A stretch of DNA of 64,000 nucleotides from Dipteris shenzhenensis. Taxonomy: Eukaryota; Polypodiophyta; Polypodiopsida; Gleicheniales. Shown here piece after piece: positions 32,630-42,837 of this stretch (the stretch's first letter is position 1; each line of letters opens with the position of its first letter). The notes beneath the pieces are model-generated. The model had not been told where the DNA came from, did not search any database, and worked only from the letters and a program-made list of their open reading frames with translations. The translations under genes and the position numbers were made by a program. The stretch is taken from assembly GCA_047967505.1 (NCBI GenBank), contig CM106539.1, one strand, 5' to 3'.

Positions 32630-33774
32630 TCTATGACTTGAACTCAGAGATGGTCATGCCAGCGCGCTTGACAAGGCGCTTATACTGCTTAGCTACCTGC
32701 CGGCCTTCCAGTCTCTTATTTGGTGACCTATTGATGAGGTGTACTGCTGTTTTTACAGCCTCAGCCCAAAATCCATAAGATAAAGCAGCATGTGATATCA
32801 TAGAGCGGGACTTTTCCTGTATGGTTCTGTTCATACGCTCTGCAGTGCCATTCTGCGCTGGACTGTAAGGAGCAGGGAGTTCCCTTTTAATACCTCTAGC
32901 ATCACAAAATGCATTGAATGCATTAGATATATACTCCCCACCGTTATCTGACCGCAAAGCCTTCAGTGTTCTGCCTGTTTGGTTCTCAACCAAAGCAAGC
33001 CATTTCTGGAACACTGGAAAGACATCACTCTTCAATCGAAGAGGATACACCCACACCTTTTGTGTGGAATCATCTATAAATGTGACAAAGTACCGTGCAC
33101 CTCCAAGTGAAGGAGTTGAGCATCTTTATGTCCTAATCTCCTCTTATGAGGACACTGTAATTGTCTACCATATATGCAGTGCTCACAAAACTTTAAATCA
33201 GAAAATTTCAGAGACAGTAAGTAGCCAAGGCGAGCCAATTGCTCCATTCCACTTATGCTCATATGTCCCAACCGGCTATGCCACATAGAAATATTCGGCA
33301 GCTCGGTGGCATGAATATCAGTATGATTACATACTTTAGCATGAAGGGTATACATCGTGTCAACCTTAGGACCTCTGGCAACAACCAGGGCACCTTTGGT
33401 GACCTTCCAGAAACCATGACCAAAGCTGGTCACAAAACCTTCGTCATCCAGCATGCCAGTAGAAATCAAATTTTTCTTGACTTCGGGTACATGCCTGACA
33501 TTGTGAAGCATAAGCTGAGTACCATTAGCAAATACAAGCCTGACATCTCCAACACCGACAATACTGCATGCATGATTATTCCCTAGAAACACGACTCCAT
33601 TACTGCCTCCTGCATACCTGACAAACAACTCTCTGTAAGGTGTAACGTGGAATGAGGCACCTGAGTCAATGACCCAAGAGTGCATGTCTGCAAAATCGCC
33701 TGCATGGAGAGAATGAGCATCCAAAGTAGAGAGAAATAGAACCTCTCCCTCACTGTCATAACCGTGTGTAGAAT
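32630..33774 (-). pseudogene. Copia-5 protease and integrase, frameshifted
   Basis: Minus strand. From 33724: protease WVIDSGASFHVTP, then GAG-pre-integrase SMWHSRLGHMSISGMEQL with CEHCIYG. A frameshift/deletion lies near 33110. The integrase core keeps Asp in LRSDNGGEYIS and Glu in NGTAERMNRT, but the first catalytic Asp region is lost in the break. At about 32705-32630, an unrelated segment (KQYKRLVKRAGMTISEF) follows NRSPNKRLEG and ends in a stop. The upstream edge at 33774 is the copia-6 target AGAAT; the frame continues from gag at 40218. Confidence 0.82.
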
Positions 33775-33983
33775 TGTTGGGGGTAAAGGCACATTGCCAA
33801 CCCTTAATTAAAGAATTAAAGATAGGACACCTATGACTGTCTTAAGACAGTCATAGGGTAAACCTAATCCTAATAAAACACAACTGAGTTTGTGGTGTGG
33901 CTCACTCTCACTTCACACCCGCACTAGAGTGTCACTCTCTTACTCTCACTCTCTTGCTCTCTTCCACCACTCTCCCCCTCTCA
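33775..33983 (+). repeat. Copia-6 5' LTR
   Basis: TGTTGGGGGTAAAGG to CCCCCTCTCA. It contains the perfect inverted repeat ATGACTGTCTTAAGACAGTCAT (about 33832-33853), a possible TATA-like CTAATAAAAC near 33868, and a CT-rich 3' half. Confidence 0.95.
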
Positions 33984-33984
33984 A

Positions 33985-33999
33985 CTGGTATCAGAGCCT
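33985..33999 (+). promoter_or_regulatory. Copia-6 primer binding site
   Basis: CTGGTATCAGAGCCT starts one base after the LTR; it matches the initiator-Met-tRNA type. Confidence 0.88.
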
Positions 34000-35794
34000 A
34001 TCAAGCCTTCTCTCCCTAGCCTCATCTGCCTACCTCATCCGTACCGTACGGACGTACGGACAGATCCGTACGGCCGTACGTCGTCCGTACGACCGTACGG
34101 ACGGGCTCGACATCGCAGCGGACCAGGGCGCAGAGCCGTACAGCGGCGCATTTTCGCCTACAGGGCGACAGCGTGGTCGCGAGCGCGGGCATCGTCAGGT
34201 TGCAGGCGGCGTTTTTTCGCGGGCTGCAGGGTGAAGGTACAGGCGGCGCATTTCGTAGGGCTGCAGGGTGAAGCGCAGGCGCGAGCTGCAGGGTTTCTTG
34301 TCGCGGGCGCGGGCTTCGTCAAGCTGCAGCTGTACAGCAGCTGCTGTACGCTGCATCCGGCAGCTGCATAGCTGCTGTGCGCAGCTAGTTGTACGACAGC
34401 CGTACGGACTGTCCGTACAGTTGTACGGACTGCCGTACAACTGTGTACGGGCATCTTCTTCTGGTATCTCACCTGTAGGTACAATTGTTTGGCTGCAAGA
34501 TTCGATTTTTTTTTTGGGGGAAGCGTGCCTGCTACAGGCACCGATAGTACACAGGTACTCTGCAGGGACAGAAGTACAGCAGGTACTTTGCAGGTACTAA
34601 AAAGTACAGCAGATTTTTTGATTGGAAGAGGAATAGTGCTGAAGCACTCTGTTTTGTGCATGTGCGCGCAGTACATGAAGTATTTCTGACACATTCCTGA
34701 AGCATTCTAGCAGTATACTGTGCATTTGTTGAGGTACATCAGGTACTCTCGTGTCACTCACGCTTGAGGTGACTTGTGCCACAGTGGTGGTGTTTGTGCA
34801 GTTACTTGTCATTCAGGAAGGTCAGATGCTTGCAGAAGCTTCTATGCATTTACTGAGTGCAATTCTCAGTTTTGGGTGACCATTTCAAAGGGCTTTTGCC
34901 TGGATGTGTTTGCAGTATATGCCTTGAGGCAGTGTGTAGCCAGGGAGCACACATTTGCTTTATTTCCGCAGTGCATTTGGTGACATTTGTTGCAGGTCAC
35001 ATTCTTTGTACACACTTTGAAATTCTCAGTTGAGCCACGCTTGGTCAGGGCGCATCGAGTTTACTGTCCATCGTTGACAGTGCTCAAAAGATTTTCTTCT
35101 TGGTGTCTGTACTTTGTGATTTGTGTTGTTACTGAGTACACAGGGGCAGTCTATGCATTGCACATTGTCAGGTACAAGTGTCAGAGAGTTTTCATATTGC
35201 ATGCTACCTCAGTGTTGAGGTGTCCTCCACTTGATTGAGTTGTCAGATCAAGGGGCTTTTGCCCAGACTTTGTTTGATAGCACTTGGGTTACCGACAGAG
35301 ATCTTCAGATGCATTTTCTTCCCTTGGTATAAGGGTGATTGCTTGGGATTTATCCCATTTACTGTTGCAGGCTTTGTAACAGGCTGAAGGATCATTTACT
35401 TTTTTTTTGGGGTGTTAGTCAAGTGGTTTCTGCAATTTAACTCAGTGCAATACCTCATCTGAGGTGGGAGAAGTGATCAGTACAGTCAGTACAGCAGTGT
35501 TTACAGCAGTGTTGGTGGTTTTGTCAGATGATTGTGCACTGTTAAGCACTTGTTGAGCAGCAGCAGCAGTCTGAAATTACTGTTTTTTATGCCTCTCTGA
35601 GCTCAGAACAGTTTGTCAGAAGGTACAGTAGTTGCAGGGACATTTACTGTTTTGCTGCAGATTTTACTGACAGTAAAAAACAGCACCATTGAGAGTGCTT
35701 CTGGCTCTAGAATAGAGCAGGCCTTTTCTGAGAAATCAGAACCTTTATTCAGCCTCTTTTACTTCCAGGGAGTCAGGTACTTTCCTCATCTGAT
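34000..35794 (+). other. Copia-6 long structured leader
   Basis: About 1.8 kb between primer site and gag ATG without a convincing frame. The first ~450 bases are rich in CpG and in CCGTACGG-type palindromes (34039-34110 and 34383-34450). One hairpin at 34420-34441 has a 9-bp perfect stem (GTTGTACGG/CCGTACAAC) and a 4-base loop. The rest has many GTACAGT/CAGTAC words. Packaging or dimerisation signals are the likeliest role; this is inferred. Confidence 0.6.
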
Positions 35795-38700
35795 ATGGCA
35801 TCAGGAGGAGGTGATTCTTCAATTCTGAACATAAAGAAACTGGAAGGAGCACATAACTATGCATTATGGGCAGAACAGTGCTTGAATGTACTTCTGTTAA
35901 AGAAGATTGCTAAGCCCATAAGGGTGAAGGGTGTCAAGCCATCTGATATGGCAGCTGATGACTGGGAAGAGCTTGATTTGTCCGCGAGGGCAGCTATCAT
36001 GCTCACTATTTCAGACACTCTTGTGTTCAATGTACAGGCTGAAAAGACCTCTTATGGTCTATGGCAAAGACTAGAAGAATTATATGCTCAAAAGAGCTCA
36101 GCCAGTAAGGTTTATTGGCTGAAGAAGCTGGTTGATCTTCGCATGAAGGAAGGTACAGCTATGACCTCACACTTGAGTGAGTTCAATGCTATCTTTACAC
36201 AGCTGATTGCACAGGGGTTGAACCTTGATGAGGAGTTCAAGGCTACTTTCTTGTTGTGTACCCTCCCTGAGAGTTGGGACACTTTCAAGACCACCCTGTC
36301 AAACTCGAATGCCACTCTTATTTATGCTGATGTAGAGAGCTCTCTCCTTATGGAGGAGATGAGCAGGAAGAATAATGCGGGCAGCAAGTCTTCAAATGCT
36401 TTGCAGGTACAGGACAGAGTCAGGACTCAGCAGAAGGGGAGATCTGCTAGTAAGTCCAAATCCCGTAGTCAGTCCCGTGGCAAAAAGGACATTGAATGCT
36501 TTTATTGTGGCAAGAAGGGACATGTGAAGTCGAAGTGCTTCAAGTTCATACGGGATCAGAAAGCCAAGAAGGCTGAAACAAAGGATGCAGGAAATGCAAG
36601 CAAAGGCAAAGGCAAGGCCAAGGCAGATGACTTGGATGCAGTGAATGTTGCAGCAGAGGACAGTGACAGTGACATACATGATGTTTTATGCTCTTCTGCT
36701 GTAATAGCACATGCTTTGGTTATTGATGGCCATGACATGCACACCTGGCTCTTGGATTCAGGTGCCTCTTTTCATGTTACTCCTCATAGGGAGTGGTTTA
36801 CTTCCTACACAGGTACTCATGGAGTTGTTCATCTTGGGAACAACTATGCATGTCAGATTGCAGGGATTGGCAGTATACAGATAGTATTTCCTGATGGACA
36901 GTCATTTATGCTTGATGGTGTTCGCCATGTGCCGCAAATCAAGAAAAATCTGATTAGCACTGGCTTATTAGATGACAGTGGTTACCACACCACATTTGGG
37001 GATTCCAAATGGGTGATTACTGATGGCCAGACTGTAGTGGCTGAGGGTTTTAAGAGTGATACCTTGTATCCTCTTTATGTTTCCAGTGTGGGTAATCATG
37101 TTGTTGCCATAACCGAGCTGCCAAAGGTTTCATTGTGGCATAGCCGGTTGGGACACATGTCTGTTAAAGGAATGCAAGAACTGTCACGTTTGGGTTATCT
37201 GCCGCCTCTCTCTTTTTCAGATTTGCCTACTTGTGATCATTGTATTTTTGGCAAGCATTCTGTGACTCCTCATAAGAGGAGATCTCCCCAGAATAGAGCA
37301 CCACTTGATCTAGTGCACACTGATTTGTGTGAGATGCCACAGTTATCACTAGGGGGTGCAAAATATTTTATTACTTTCATTGATGATGCCACACGTAAGG
37401 TGTGGGTCTATTTCTTGAAGCATAAGGGAGATGCCTTAGATGCTTTCAAGAAGTTTGTCGCTCAGGTTGAGAATCGGACAGGTCGTAGGCTGAAATGCCT
37501 CAGATCCGATAATGGGGGTGAGTATGTGTCACATGCTTTTGTGCAGTTTTGCCAAGCTAAGGGCATCAAACAGGAACTCACAGCCCCTCATAATGCATCT
37601 CAAAATGGTGCAAGTGAGCGGATGAATCGAACTGTTCAGGAGAAGGTTCGATGTATGTTGTCTTATGCTGCATTACCCCATGGCTTTTGGGCAGAAGCCG
37701 TGCAAACAGCAGTTCACATTATTAACAGGTCACCAAATAAGGCTTTGGAGTTGAAAGTGCCAGAGGAGGTGTGGTCTGGCAAGCCACCCTCATATAAGCA
37801 CTTACGTGTATTTGGCTGCGAGTGCTTTGCTCATGTACGCAAAGAACTACGCACCAAACTGGATCCAAAGTCTATCAGATGCATCTTTATGGGTTATGGT
37901 GACGAAGGTGAAATGGGGTACAGGTTATGGGATCCCGTTAAACGGAAGATTATACGCAGCAATGATGTCATCTTTAAAGAAGATAGTGTACACAAGGAAC
38001 CCGTGCAACCTGTGGAATACAGGAGGGTTATTTATGATGATGTTGGACAGCAAAGAATGCCCATTTATATGCAGCAGCAGCCTGCTGCAGATCACCCTGT
38101 TCAAGAGGGTATACAGGCTGAAAATCAGCCAGATAATTTTGCCAATGATGCACCACTAGATGTGCCAACAGATGAGGCTGTAGAACAGCCAGATATGGTG
38201 GTACAACCACCCGTCATGCATGAAGAGCAGGCTGGACAGCAGCCTAATCCGGAACATTTTGTTAGGAGGAGCACCCGTGCACAACGGCCTCCTGCCAGGT
38301 TTGTTCCAGGAGCCAATAATGTGGCTGATTTTATCATGCTGACAGATTGTGGTGAGCCTTCCAGCTTCAAGGAAGCTATGGGAAGAGCAGAGAAAAAGAA
38401 GTGGGAGAAAGCCATGCAGTCAAAAATGGACTCCCTACTTCAGAATGATACATGGGACTTGGTGCAGTTACCTGCAGGCAGAAAGATTTTGCCATGCAAG
38501 TGGGTTTACAAAGTCAAAGTGGATTCAAATGCTTTACCTCGGTATAAGGCCAGATTGGTTGCCAAGGGATTTAAGCAGGAAAAGGGCATTGACTTTGATG
38601 AGATCTTTTCCCCTGTAGTCAAGATGACTACTTTGAGAGCAGTGTTAGCTCTTGTTGCTCATGACGACATGGATTTATGTCAGATGGATGTGAAGACAGC

Positions 38701-39904
38701 TTTTCTTCACGGAGATCTTCATGATGAGATCTATATGAGTCAGCCAGAGGGATATGCTGTTAAAGGGAAAGAGCAGCTTGTGTGTAAGCTCAAGAAGAGC
38801 TTGTATGGACTCAAGCAGGCGCCAAGGGAATGGTACAAGAAGTTTGATGCCTTCATGCAGTCCCAAGGGTATCATCGATGTGAGACCGATCATTGCTTGT
38901 ACACCAAACGGGCAAAGGATGGCAGTTTGATGCTACTCATTCTATATGTGGATGACATGCTTATTGCCAGTAAATCTCAGCATGAGATTAGTGCTTTGAA
39001 GAAACAACTGCATAAGTCTTTTGACATGAAAGACTTGGGTGATGCAAATCATATTCTTGGCATGCGTATTACTCGTGACAGGTCCAAGGGACTTTTGTTT
39101 CTGTCACAGAAAGAGTATATTGACAAAGTACTGCAGATGTTTAAAATGGAGGGGGGGAAGTCTACTAGTACCCCGTTGCCTCCACATTTAAAACTCAGCA
39201 GTAAGGACAGCCCCAGATCAGATGATGATAAGGCTGAAATGGCCAAGGTTCCGTATGCATCTGCAGTTGGATCTTTGATGTATGCCATGGTTGCCACTCG
39301 TCCGGATATTGCTTTTGCGGTGGGAGTCATCAGCAGGTATATGGCAAATCCAGGCAAGCGGCATTGGGAAGCAGTGAAAGGTGTCTTGAGGTATCTCAAG
39401 GGTACCAAAGACTTGTGCATATGCTATGGTAGGCAGGATGCATTGGTGCATGGCTTTACAGATTCAGACTATGCAGGGAATGCGGATAACCGGAAGTCTA
39501 CTACCGGTTATATTTTCACATTTGCAGGAGGTGCTATATCATGGGTGTCTCGGTTGCAGAAATGCGTTGCACTGTCAACCACAGAAGCTGAATATGTTGC
39601 AGCCACTGAGGCTTGCAAGGAAGCAATATGGCTTACTCGGCTGGTGGGAGATTTGGGCATTACAGGAGATATGCCAGTTTTGCATTGTGATAGTCAGAGT
39701 ACTATCATGTTGGCAAAGAATCCGGTCTTTCATCAGAAGACCAAGCACATAGAAGTGAAATATCATTTCATCAGGGAGGTACTGGAAGACAAGCGACTTG
39801 AGCTTGTGAAAGTACATACTGATGATAATCCTGCAGATTTGCTCACTAAGAGCTTGCCTACAGAGCGGTTTGCACATTGCCGCCACATCATGGGATTAGG
39901 ATGA
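35795..39904 (+). CDS. Copia-6 Gag-Pol polyprotein (1369 aa)
   Basis: A single frame from ATG (35795) to TGA. It encodes everything needed for retrotransposition in virus-like particles. Order: gag UBN2 region (about 1-190); CCHC knuckle CFYCGKKGHVKSKC (235-248); aspartic protease with Asp321 in WLLDSGASFHVT; GAG-pre-integrase zinc region starting at Trp448 (WHSRLGHMS...CDHCIFGK). The integrase triad is Asp510, Asp572 and Glu608, the last two with 35 residues between. RT follows with CKWVYKVKV, MDVKTAFLHGDLHDEIYM and catalytic YVDD at 1051-1054. RNase H has DSDYAG (Asp1223), STTEAEYVA, HCDSQST and HTDDNPADLLTK. The length is normal for plant copia and no lesion is visible. How gag is made in excess from one frame is not evident. 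Activity is likely but unproven. Confidence 0.96.
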   Translation: MASGGGDSSILNIKKLEGAHNYALWAEQCLNVLLLKKIAKPIRVKGVKPSDMAADDWEELDLSARAAIMLTISDTLVFNVQAEKTSYGLWQRLEELYAQKSSASKVYWLKKLVDLRMKEGTAMTSHLSEFNAIFTQLIAQGLNLDEEFKATFLLCTLPESWDTFKTTLSNSNATLIYADVESSLLMEEMSRKNNAGSKSSNALQVQDRVRTQQKGRSASKSKSRSQSRGKKDIECFYCGKKGHVKSKCFKFIRDQKAKKAETKDAGNASKGKGKAKADDLDAVNVAAEDSDSDIHDVLCSSAVIAHALVIDGHDMHTWLLDSGASFHVTPHREWFTSYTGTHGVVHLGNNYACQIAGIGSIQIVFPDGQSFMLDGVRHVPQIKKNLISTGLLDDSGYHTTFGDSKWVITDGQTVVAEGFKSDTLYPLYVSSVGNHVVAITELPKVSLWHSRLGHMSVKGMQELSRLGYLPPLSFSDLPTCDHCIFGKHSVTPHKRRSPQNRAPLDLVHTDLCEMPQLSLGGAKYFITFIDDATRKVWVYFLKHKGDALDAFKKFVAQVENRTGRRLKCLRSDNGGEYVSHAFVQFCQAKGIKQELTAPHNASQNGASERMNRTVQEKVRCMLSYAALPHGFWAEAVQTAVHIINRSPNKALELKVPEEVWSGKPPSYKHLRVFGCECFAHVRKELRTKLDPKSIRCIFMGYGDEGEMGYRLWDPVKRKIIRSNDVIFKEDSVHKEPVQPVEYRRVIYDDVGQQRMPIYMQQQPAADHPVQEGIQAENQPDNFANDAPLDVPTDEAVEQPDMVVQPPVMHEEQAGQQPNPEHFVRRSTRAQRPPARFVPGANNVADFIMLTDCGEPSSFKEAMGRAEKKKWEKAMQSKMDSLLQNDTWDLVQLPAGRKILPCKWVYKVKVDSNALPRYKARLVAKGFKQEKGIDFDEIFSPVVKMTTLRAVLALVAHDDMDLCQMDVKTAFLHGDLHDEIYMSQPEGYAVKGKEQLVCKLKKSLYGLKQAPREWYKKFDAFMQSQGYHRCETDHCLYTKRAKDGSLMLLILYVDDMLIASKSQHEISALKKQLHKSFDMKDLGDANHILGMRITRDRSKGLLFLSQKEYIDKVLQMFKMEGGKSTSTPLPPHLKLSSKDSPRSDDDKAEMAKVPYASAVGSLMYAMVATRPDIAFAVGVISRYMANPGKRHWEAVKGVLRYLKGTKDLCICYGRQDALVHGFTDSDYAGNADNRKSTTGYIFTFAGGAISWVSRLQKCVALSTTEAEYVAATEACKEAIWLTRLVGDLGITGDMPVLHCDSQSTIMLAKNPVFHQKTKHIEVKYHFIREVLEDKRLELVKVHTDDNPADLLTKSLPTERFAHCRHIMGLG

Positions 39905-39991
39905 GACCATTCTTACTTTATGGTCTTGTATACAGTAACTGTATATTGCTGTAATTTTTATTCTTTTCTCCCCTTTAGGCACATTGGCCTT

Positions 39992-40003
39992 TAGGTGGGA
40001 GGT
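39992..40003 (+). promoter_or_regulatory. Copia-6 polypurine tract
   Basis: TAGGTGGGAGGT directly before the 3' LTR; primes plus-strand DNA synthesis in copia elements. Copia-5 has a near-identical tract. Confidence 0.75.
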
Positions 40004-40212
40004 TGTTGGGGGTAAAGGCACATTGCCAACCCTTAATTAAAGAATTAAAGATAGGACACCTATGACTGTCTTAAGACAGTCATAGGGTAAACCTAATCCT
40101 AATAAAACACAACTGAGTTTGTGGTGTGGCTCACTCTCACTTCACACCCGCACTAGAGTGTCACTCTCTTACTCTCACTCTCTTGCTCTCTTCCACCACT
40201 CTCCCCCTCTCA
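40004..40212 (+). repeat. Copia-6 3' LTR
   Basis: No difference from the 5' LTR found by eye over 209 bases. Followed by AGAAT. Confidence 0.95.
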
Positions 40213-40217
40213 AGAAT

Positions 40218-41063
40218 GAAGCTCTTCAATCTTCACACTGCTCTTGCCCTTGCTTACTAGTACAATTGCCTTTGCATCTGACGCATCAGTGTCCTTGGCC
40301 TTGTCTCTCTTATCATTTTTCAGTTTAAAGCACTGCTTTTTGGTATGTCCCTTTTTGCCACAGTAGTAGCACTCAACATCTTTGTTGGAGCGGGACTTGC
40401 TCCTGCCTTTTCCCCTTTCCTGGGATTTGCCTCTTTGCTGACTTCTCCCCCTTGCATTCAAGGCATTGTTAGGCTTTACTGCATCTTGAGCTTTCAGCTT
40501 CTGCTCTTCTTGCAAAATCAGCCCTGTGATGTCTGCAAAACTTATGAAAGTGTTTGCATTTGTCACAGCTGTGGTGAACGTATCCCAACTCTTAGGAAGA
40601 GAGATCAAGAGTGTCATACCCTTGGTTTCCTCATCCACCACATACTTCTGATTCGCAAGCTGAGTAACAATTGAATTAAACTCATTGAGATGTGCATCCA
40701 TGGAGGTCCCTTCCTTCATCTTCAGATTGAAGAACTTGCGCAACCAATATATCTTTGTGGCTGCACTTTGCTGCTCATATGTGTCCTGTAGCTTTTTCCA
40801 CACACCCCAGGCTGTTTTTTCACCGTCCACATTCCAAACAACACTCTCATGGAGTGACAATTCAATTATGGACTTTGCCGACAGATCGGCCAGTGCCCAA
40901 GCATCATCAGATGTGCCAGTGGGCTTCACACCTTTGTGTACAATAGGAGCATGAACTGCCTGAGGATTAGCACATTCAAGACCATCTTTTTCCACATCGG
41001 GTAGTTAGCAGCACCCTGCAACTTCTTAATATTAAGAAGAGAGGACTCCGAGGATGAAGCCAT
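40218..41063 (-). pseudogene. Copia-5 gag, frameshifted near its start
   Basis: Minus strand. ATG at 41063 opens MASSSESSLLNIKKLQGAAN YPMWKK. A frameshift at about 40950-40985 moves to the frame containing VHKGVKPTGTSDDAWALADL, WGVWKKLQDTYEQQSAATK and LNEFNSIVTQLANQKY (UBN2 gag). The knuckle is CYYCGKKGHTKKQC, embedded in RS/KS-rich linkers. The frame reaches EELHS at the copia-6 insertion and then continues in protease at 33774. Layout and residues match copia-6 gag closely. Confidence 0.85.
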
Positions 41064-42371
41064 TACAATCAGCAGGAAATATAACCCACACTTGGGTGCC
41101 TGACTCCCTGCAAACCAAGTGCACACAGGCACTTGAACTGTGCTCAAAAAATTTAATTCCTGCAGCGGAACAATAGGAACTGCACCTGCAACTGTTTCTC
41201 CCACTTAAACAGAGAATTATAACTGTTTACTGCTTGCTGCAGTTTCCGAACAGCAACTCTGTTTGCATCATTAAATGCACTGTTGTACAATCAGCAGTAC
41301 TCTGATATTATAGCATCATCTTCCCTGCAATTACAGTGAAAAACAGCAGTGTATTTTGCACTCTGTACTTCTGTATAGTGATTTTAATCAGCCCCACGGT
41401 TGACGCAGAACAGTACCTGACTGTACCAGAAAGTACAGAATCAGTAAATGACTGTTTGACTGTTCAAGCCTGTCAACTTCAAGCTTCAAGATACCACTAA
41501 AACTGTATAACACAGTTTAGAGTAGGATTTAGGCAAAAGCCCCTTGACTGGAGGAAAAATTCTCAGGATTTGAGTGCATTTACCGCTTCACTGACCACTG
41601 TAAGGCATTTAATTGCTTCCCCCAGCACTGATATGCATCCAATTGCAAATATCCCAATTTGACTGGCACATTCAGTGCTCAAGTCTACAATGTAGTGCTC
41701 AATGCATCTTCCACTGTCCCGTAGGTCAACAAATGCATACGAATCCTGCAAGAATCAACTCCAAACAGGAGGATAAACGCAATGCGTGCGTATACAAGCC
41801 AATACTTGGCACTGGCTACAAAAGCCCCTTGATTCTGCAATCCAATGTTGAGGATTTCCTCACACAGTAGGCATAGACTGTTATCTGCTCACTGTACTTG
41901 CATTTGACCAGTAATGCTCACAATGAGCTTGAAGACTGCACCTGTACCTGTAACGCTGCCGGAGCAGTTGGCGAACTCCTGGCGGGAGCTCGTAGGCCTG
42001 GCGGGCTGCTGGCGGGTTGCTCGCCTGCGTGGCGAGCTGATGGCGGGCTACTGAAGGCGTCGCCTGACTGGCGACTTGGTGGCGCTGCTAGCTGGGCGAC
42101 GCTGGCCGCCTTTGCTGACGCCGCCGCTGCTGGCGTCGCTGGTCGCATTTGTTGGCGCCGCCGCTGCTGGCGTCGCCTGTGGGTGACGCTGGTGGCGCTG
42201 GCTGGCTTCGTTGCTTGCTGGCGCTGGCAGCACTGGGTGCTGCTGGCGGCGAAATGCAGCAGCTTAGGCTGCTGCTGCAACTGCTTGAAGGCGCTGATGC
42301 TGGCGAGCTCCACAACACGATGCTGCTGCTGCTGGACGAATGGGAACGAATGGGAGGGAGATGTGCAAGCT
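41064..42371 (-). other. Copia-5 leader with GCTGGCG-rich segment
   Basis: 1.3-kb leader between primer site and gag. Positions 41965-42310 are dense in GCTGGCG/CGCCAGC and GCTGCTG words, giving long spurious frames on both strands. It occupies the same place relative to the primer site as the palindrome-rich segment of copia-6. Confidence 0.6.
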
Positions 42372-42388
42372 CAAGCTCTGATACCAGT
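42372..42388 (-). promoter_or_regulatory. Copia-5 primer binding site
   Basis: On the minus strand ACTGGTATCAGAGCTTG follows the LTR end CCTCTCA. Confidence 0.85.
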
Positions 42389-42623
42389 TGAGAGGTGGGA
42401 GTGAGAGAGAAAGAGAGAGCACACCGACACACACAGTAGTCACGAGAGTGTGGGGATAATGAAGTATGTGTGTACCTCCCCAAGCACACAGTCAACCTTT
42501 TATATCAATGGATAAGGTTACAACACTAAGTACACCGTACTTAGTGTACTTAGCAATAAAAGTACTAACTGTACTTAAGTGTACTAACTGTACTGGGGCA
42601 GCCATAATGCCTTTACCCCAACA
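42389..42623 (-). repeat. Copia-5 5' LTR
   Basis: 235 bp, pairs with 30155-30389; 228 of 235 positions agree by eye. Confidence 0.9.
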
Positions 42624-42837
42624 GATGCTTGCTCAAAATCTGGCACAACCACAGATCGCCCGTCACGGACAGCCTGCGTTACCTCTGCTCCCAATCTGCA
42701 ATCGTCTTCCGCATAGTCTTTGAAGGGTACGATGGTCTTCGGGGAGCCCGTCGATGAGCAGCCGCTGATATTCTCTCCGCCTGCTGTCCGTCACAGCCTA
42801 ACGAGCCTCCTTCCCTTACCTTCGCTCTGATACCAAT
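42624..42837 (-). promoter_or_regulatory. Gypsy-4 leader and primer binding site
   Basis: The part of the gypsy-4 leader between its 5' LTR and the copia-5 insertion. On the minus strand TTGGTATCAGAGCGAAGG (42820-42837) is the Met-type primer site. Confidence 0.8.

Larger units (their letters stand above)
33775..40212 (+). mobile_element. Copia-6: apparently intact Ty1/copia retrotransposon
   Basis: 209-bp LTRs (33775-33983, 40004-40212) look identical base for base and are flanked by the exact duplication AGAAT (33770-33774, 40213-40217). A Met-type primer site, a 1.8-kb leader, one uninterrupted 1369-residue polyprotein and a polypurine tract TTAGGTGGGAGGT before the 3' LTR complete the set. 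It is inserted in copia-5 between gag and protease and is the innermost element of the nest. The related LTR starts (TGTTGGGG(G)TAAAGGCA) and similar proteins show that copia-5 and copia-6 are sister families. Confidence 0.96.
30155..42623 (-). mobile_element. Copia-5: minus-strand copia element, split by copia-6
   Basis: 235-bp LTRs (30155-30389, 42389-42623) run TGTTGGGGTAAAGGC to CCTCTCA on the minus strand. The flanks are GACGC and GATGC, a 5-bp duplication with one mismatch. The primer site is at 42372-42388. Net length is about 6.0 kb with gag, integrase, RT and RNase H in copia order. Several frameshifts and a ~76-bp foreign insert make it defective. It is inserted in the gypsy-4 leader. 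Confidence 0.9.

Noticed and set aside
11060-34000. tRNA genes near the GGTATCAGAGC sequences
   Set aside because: These are short primer binding sites next to LTRs; no cloverleaf surrounds them.
34158-34694. 178-codon minus-strand frame
   Set aside because: It overlaps the CpG-rich leader of copia-6 and has no recognisable motif; probably a by-product of GC content.
38028-38415. Opposite-strand frames inside the copia-6 polyprotein
   Set aside because: Shadows of an intact coding frame.
41898-42404. Ala/Gly-rich plus-strand frame of 168 codons
   Set aside because: It lies in the GC-rich leader of minus-strand copia-5; opposite-strand frames are equally long, so this is composition, not coding.
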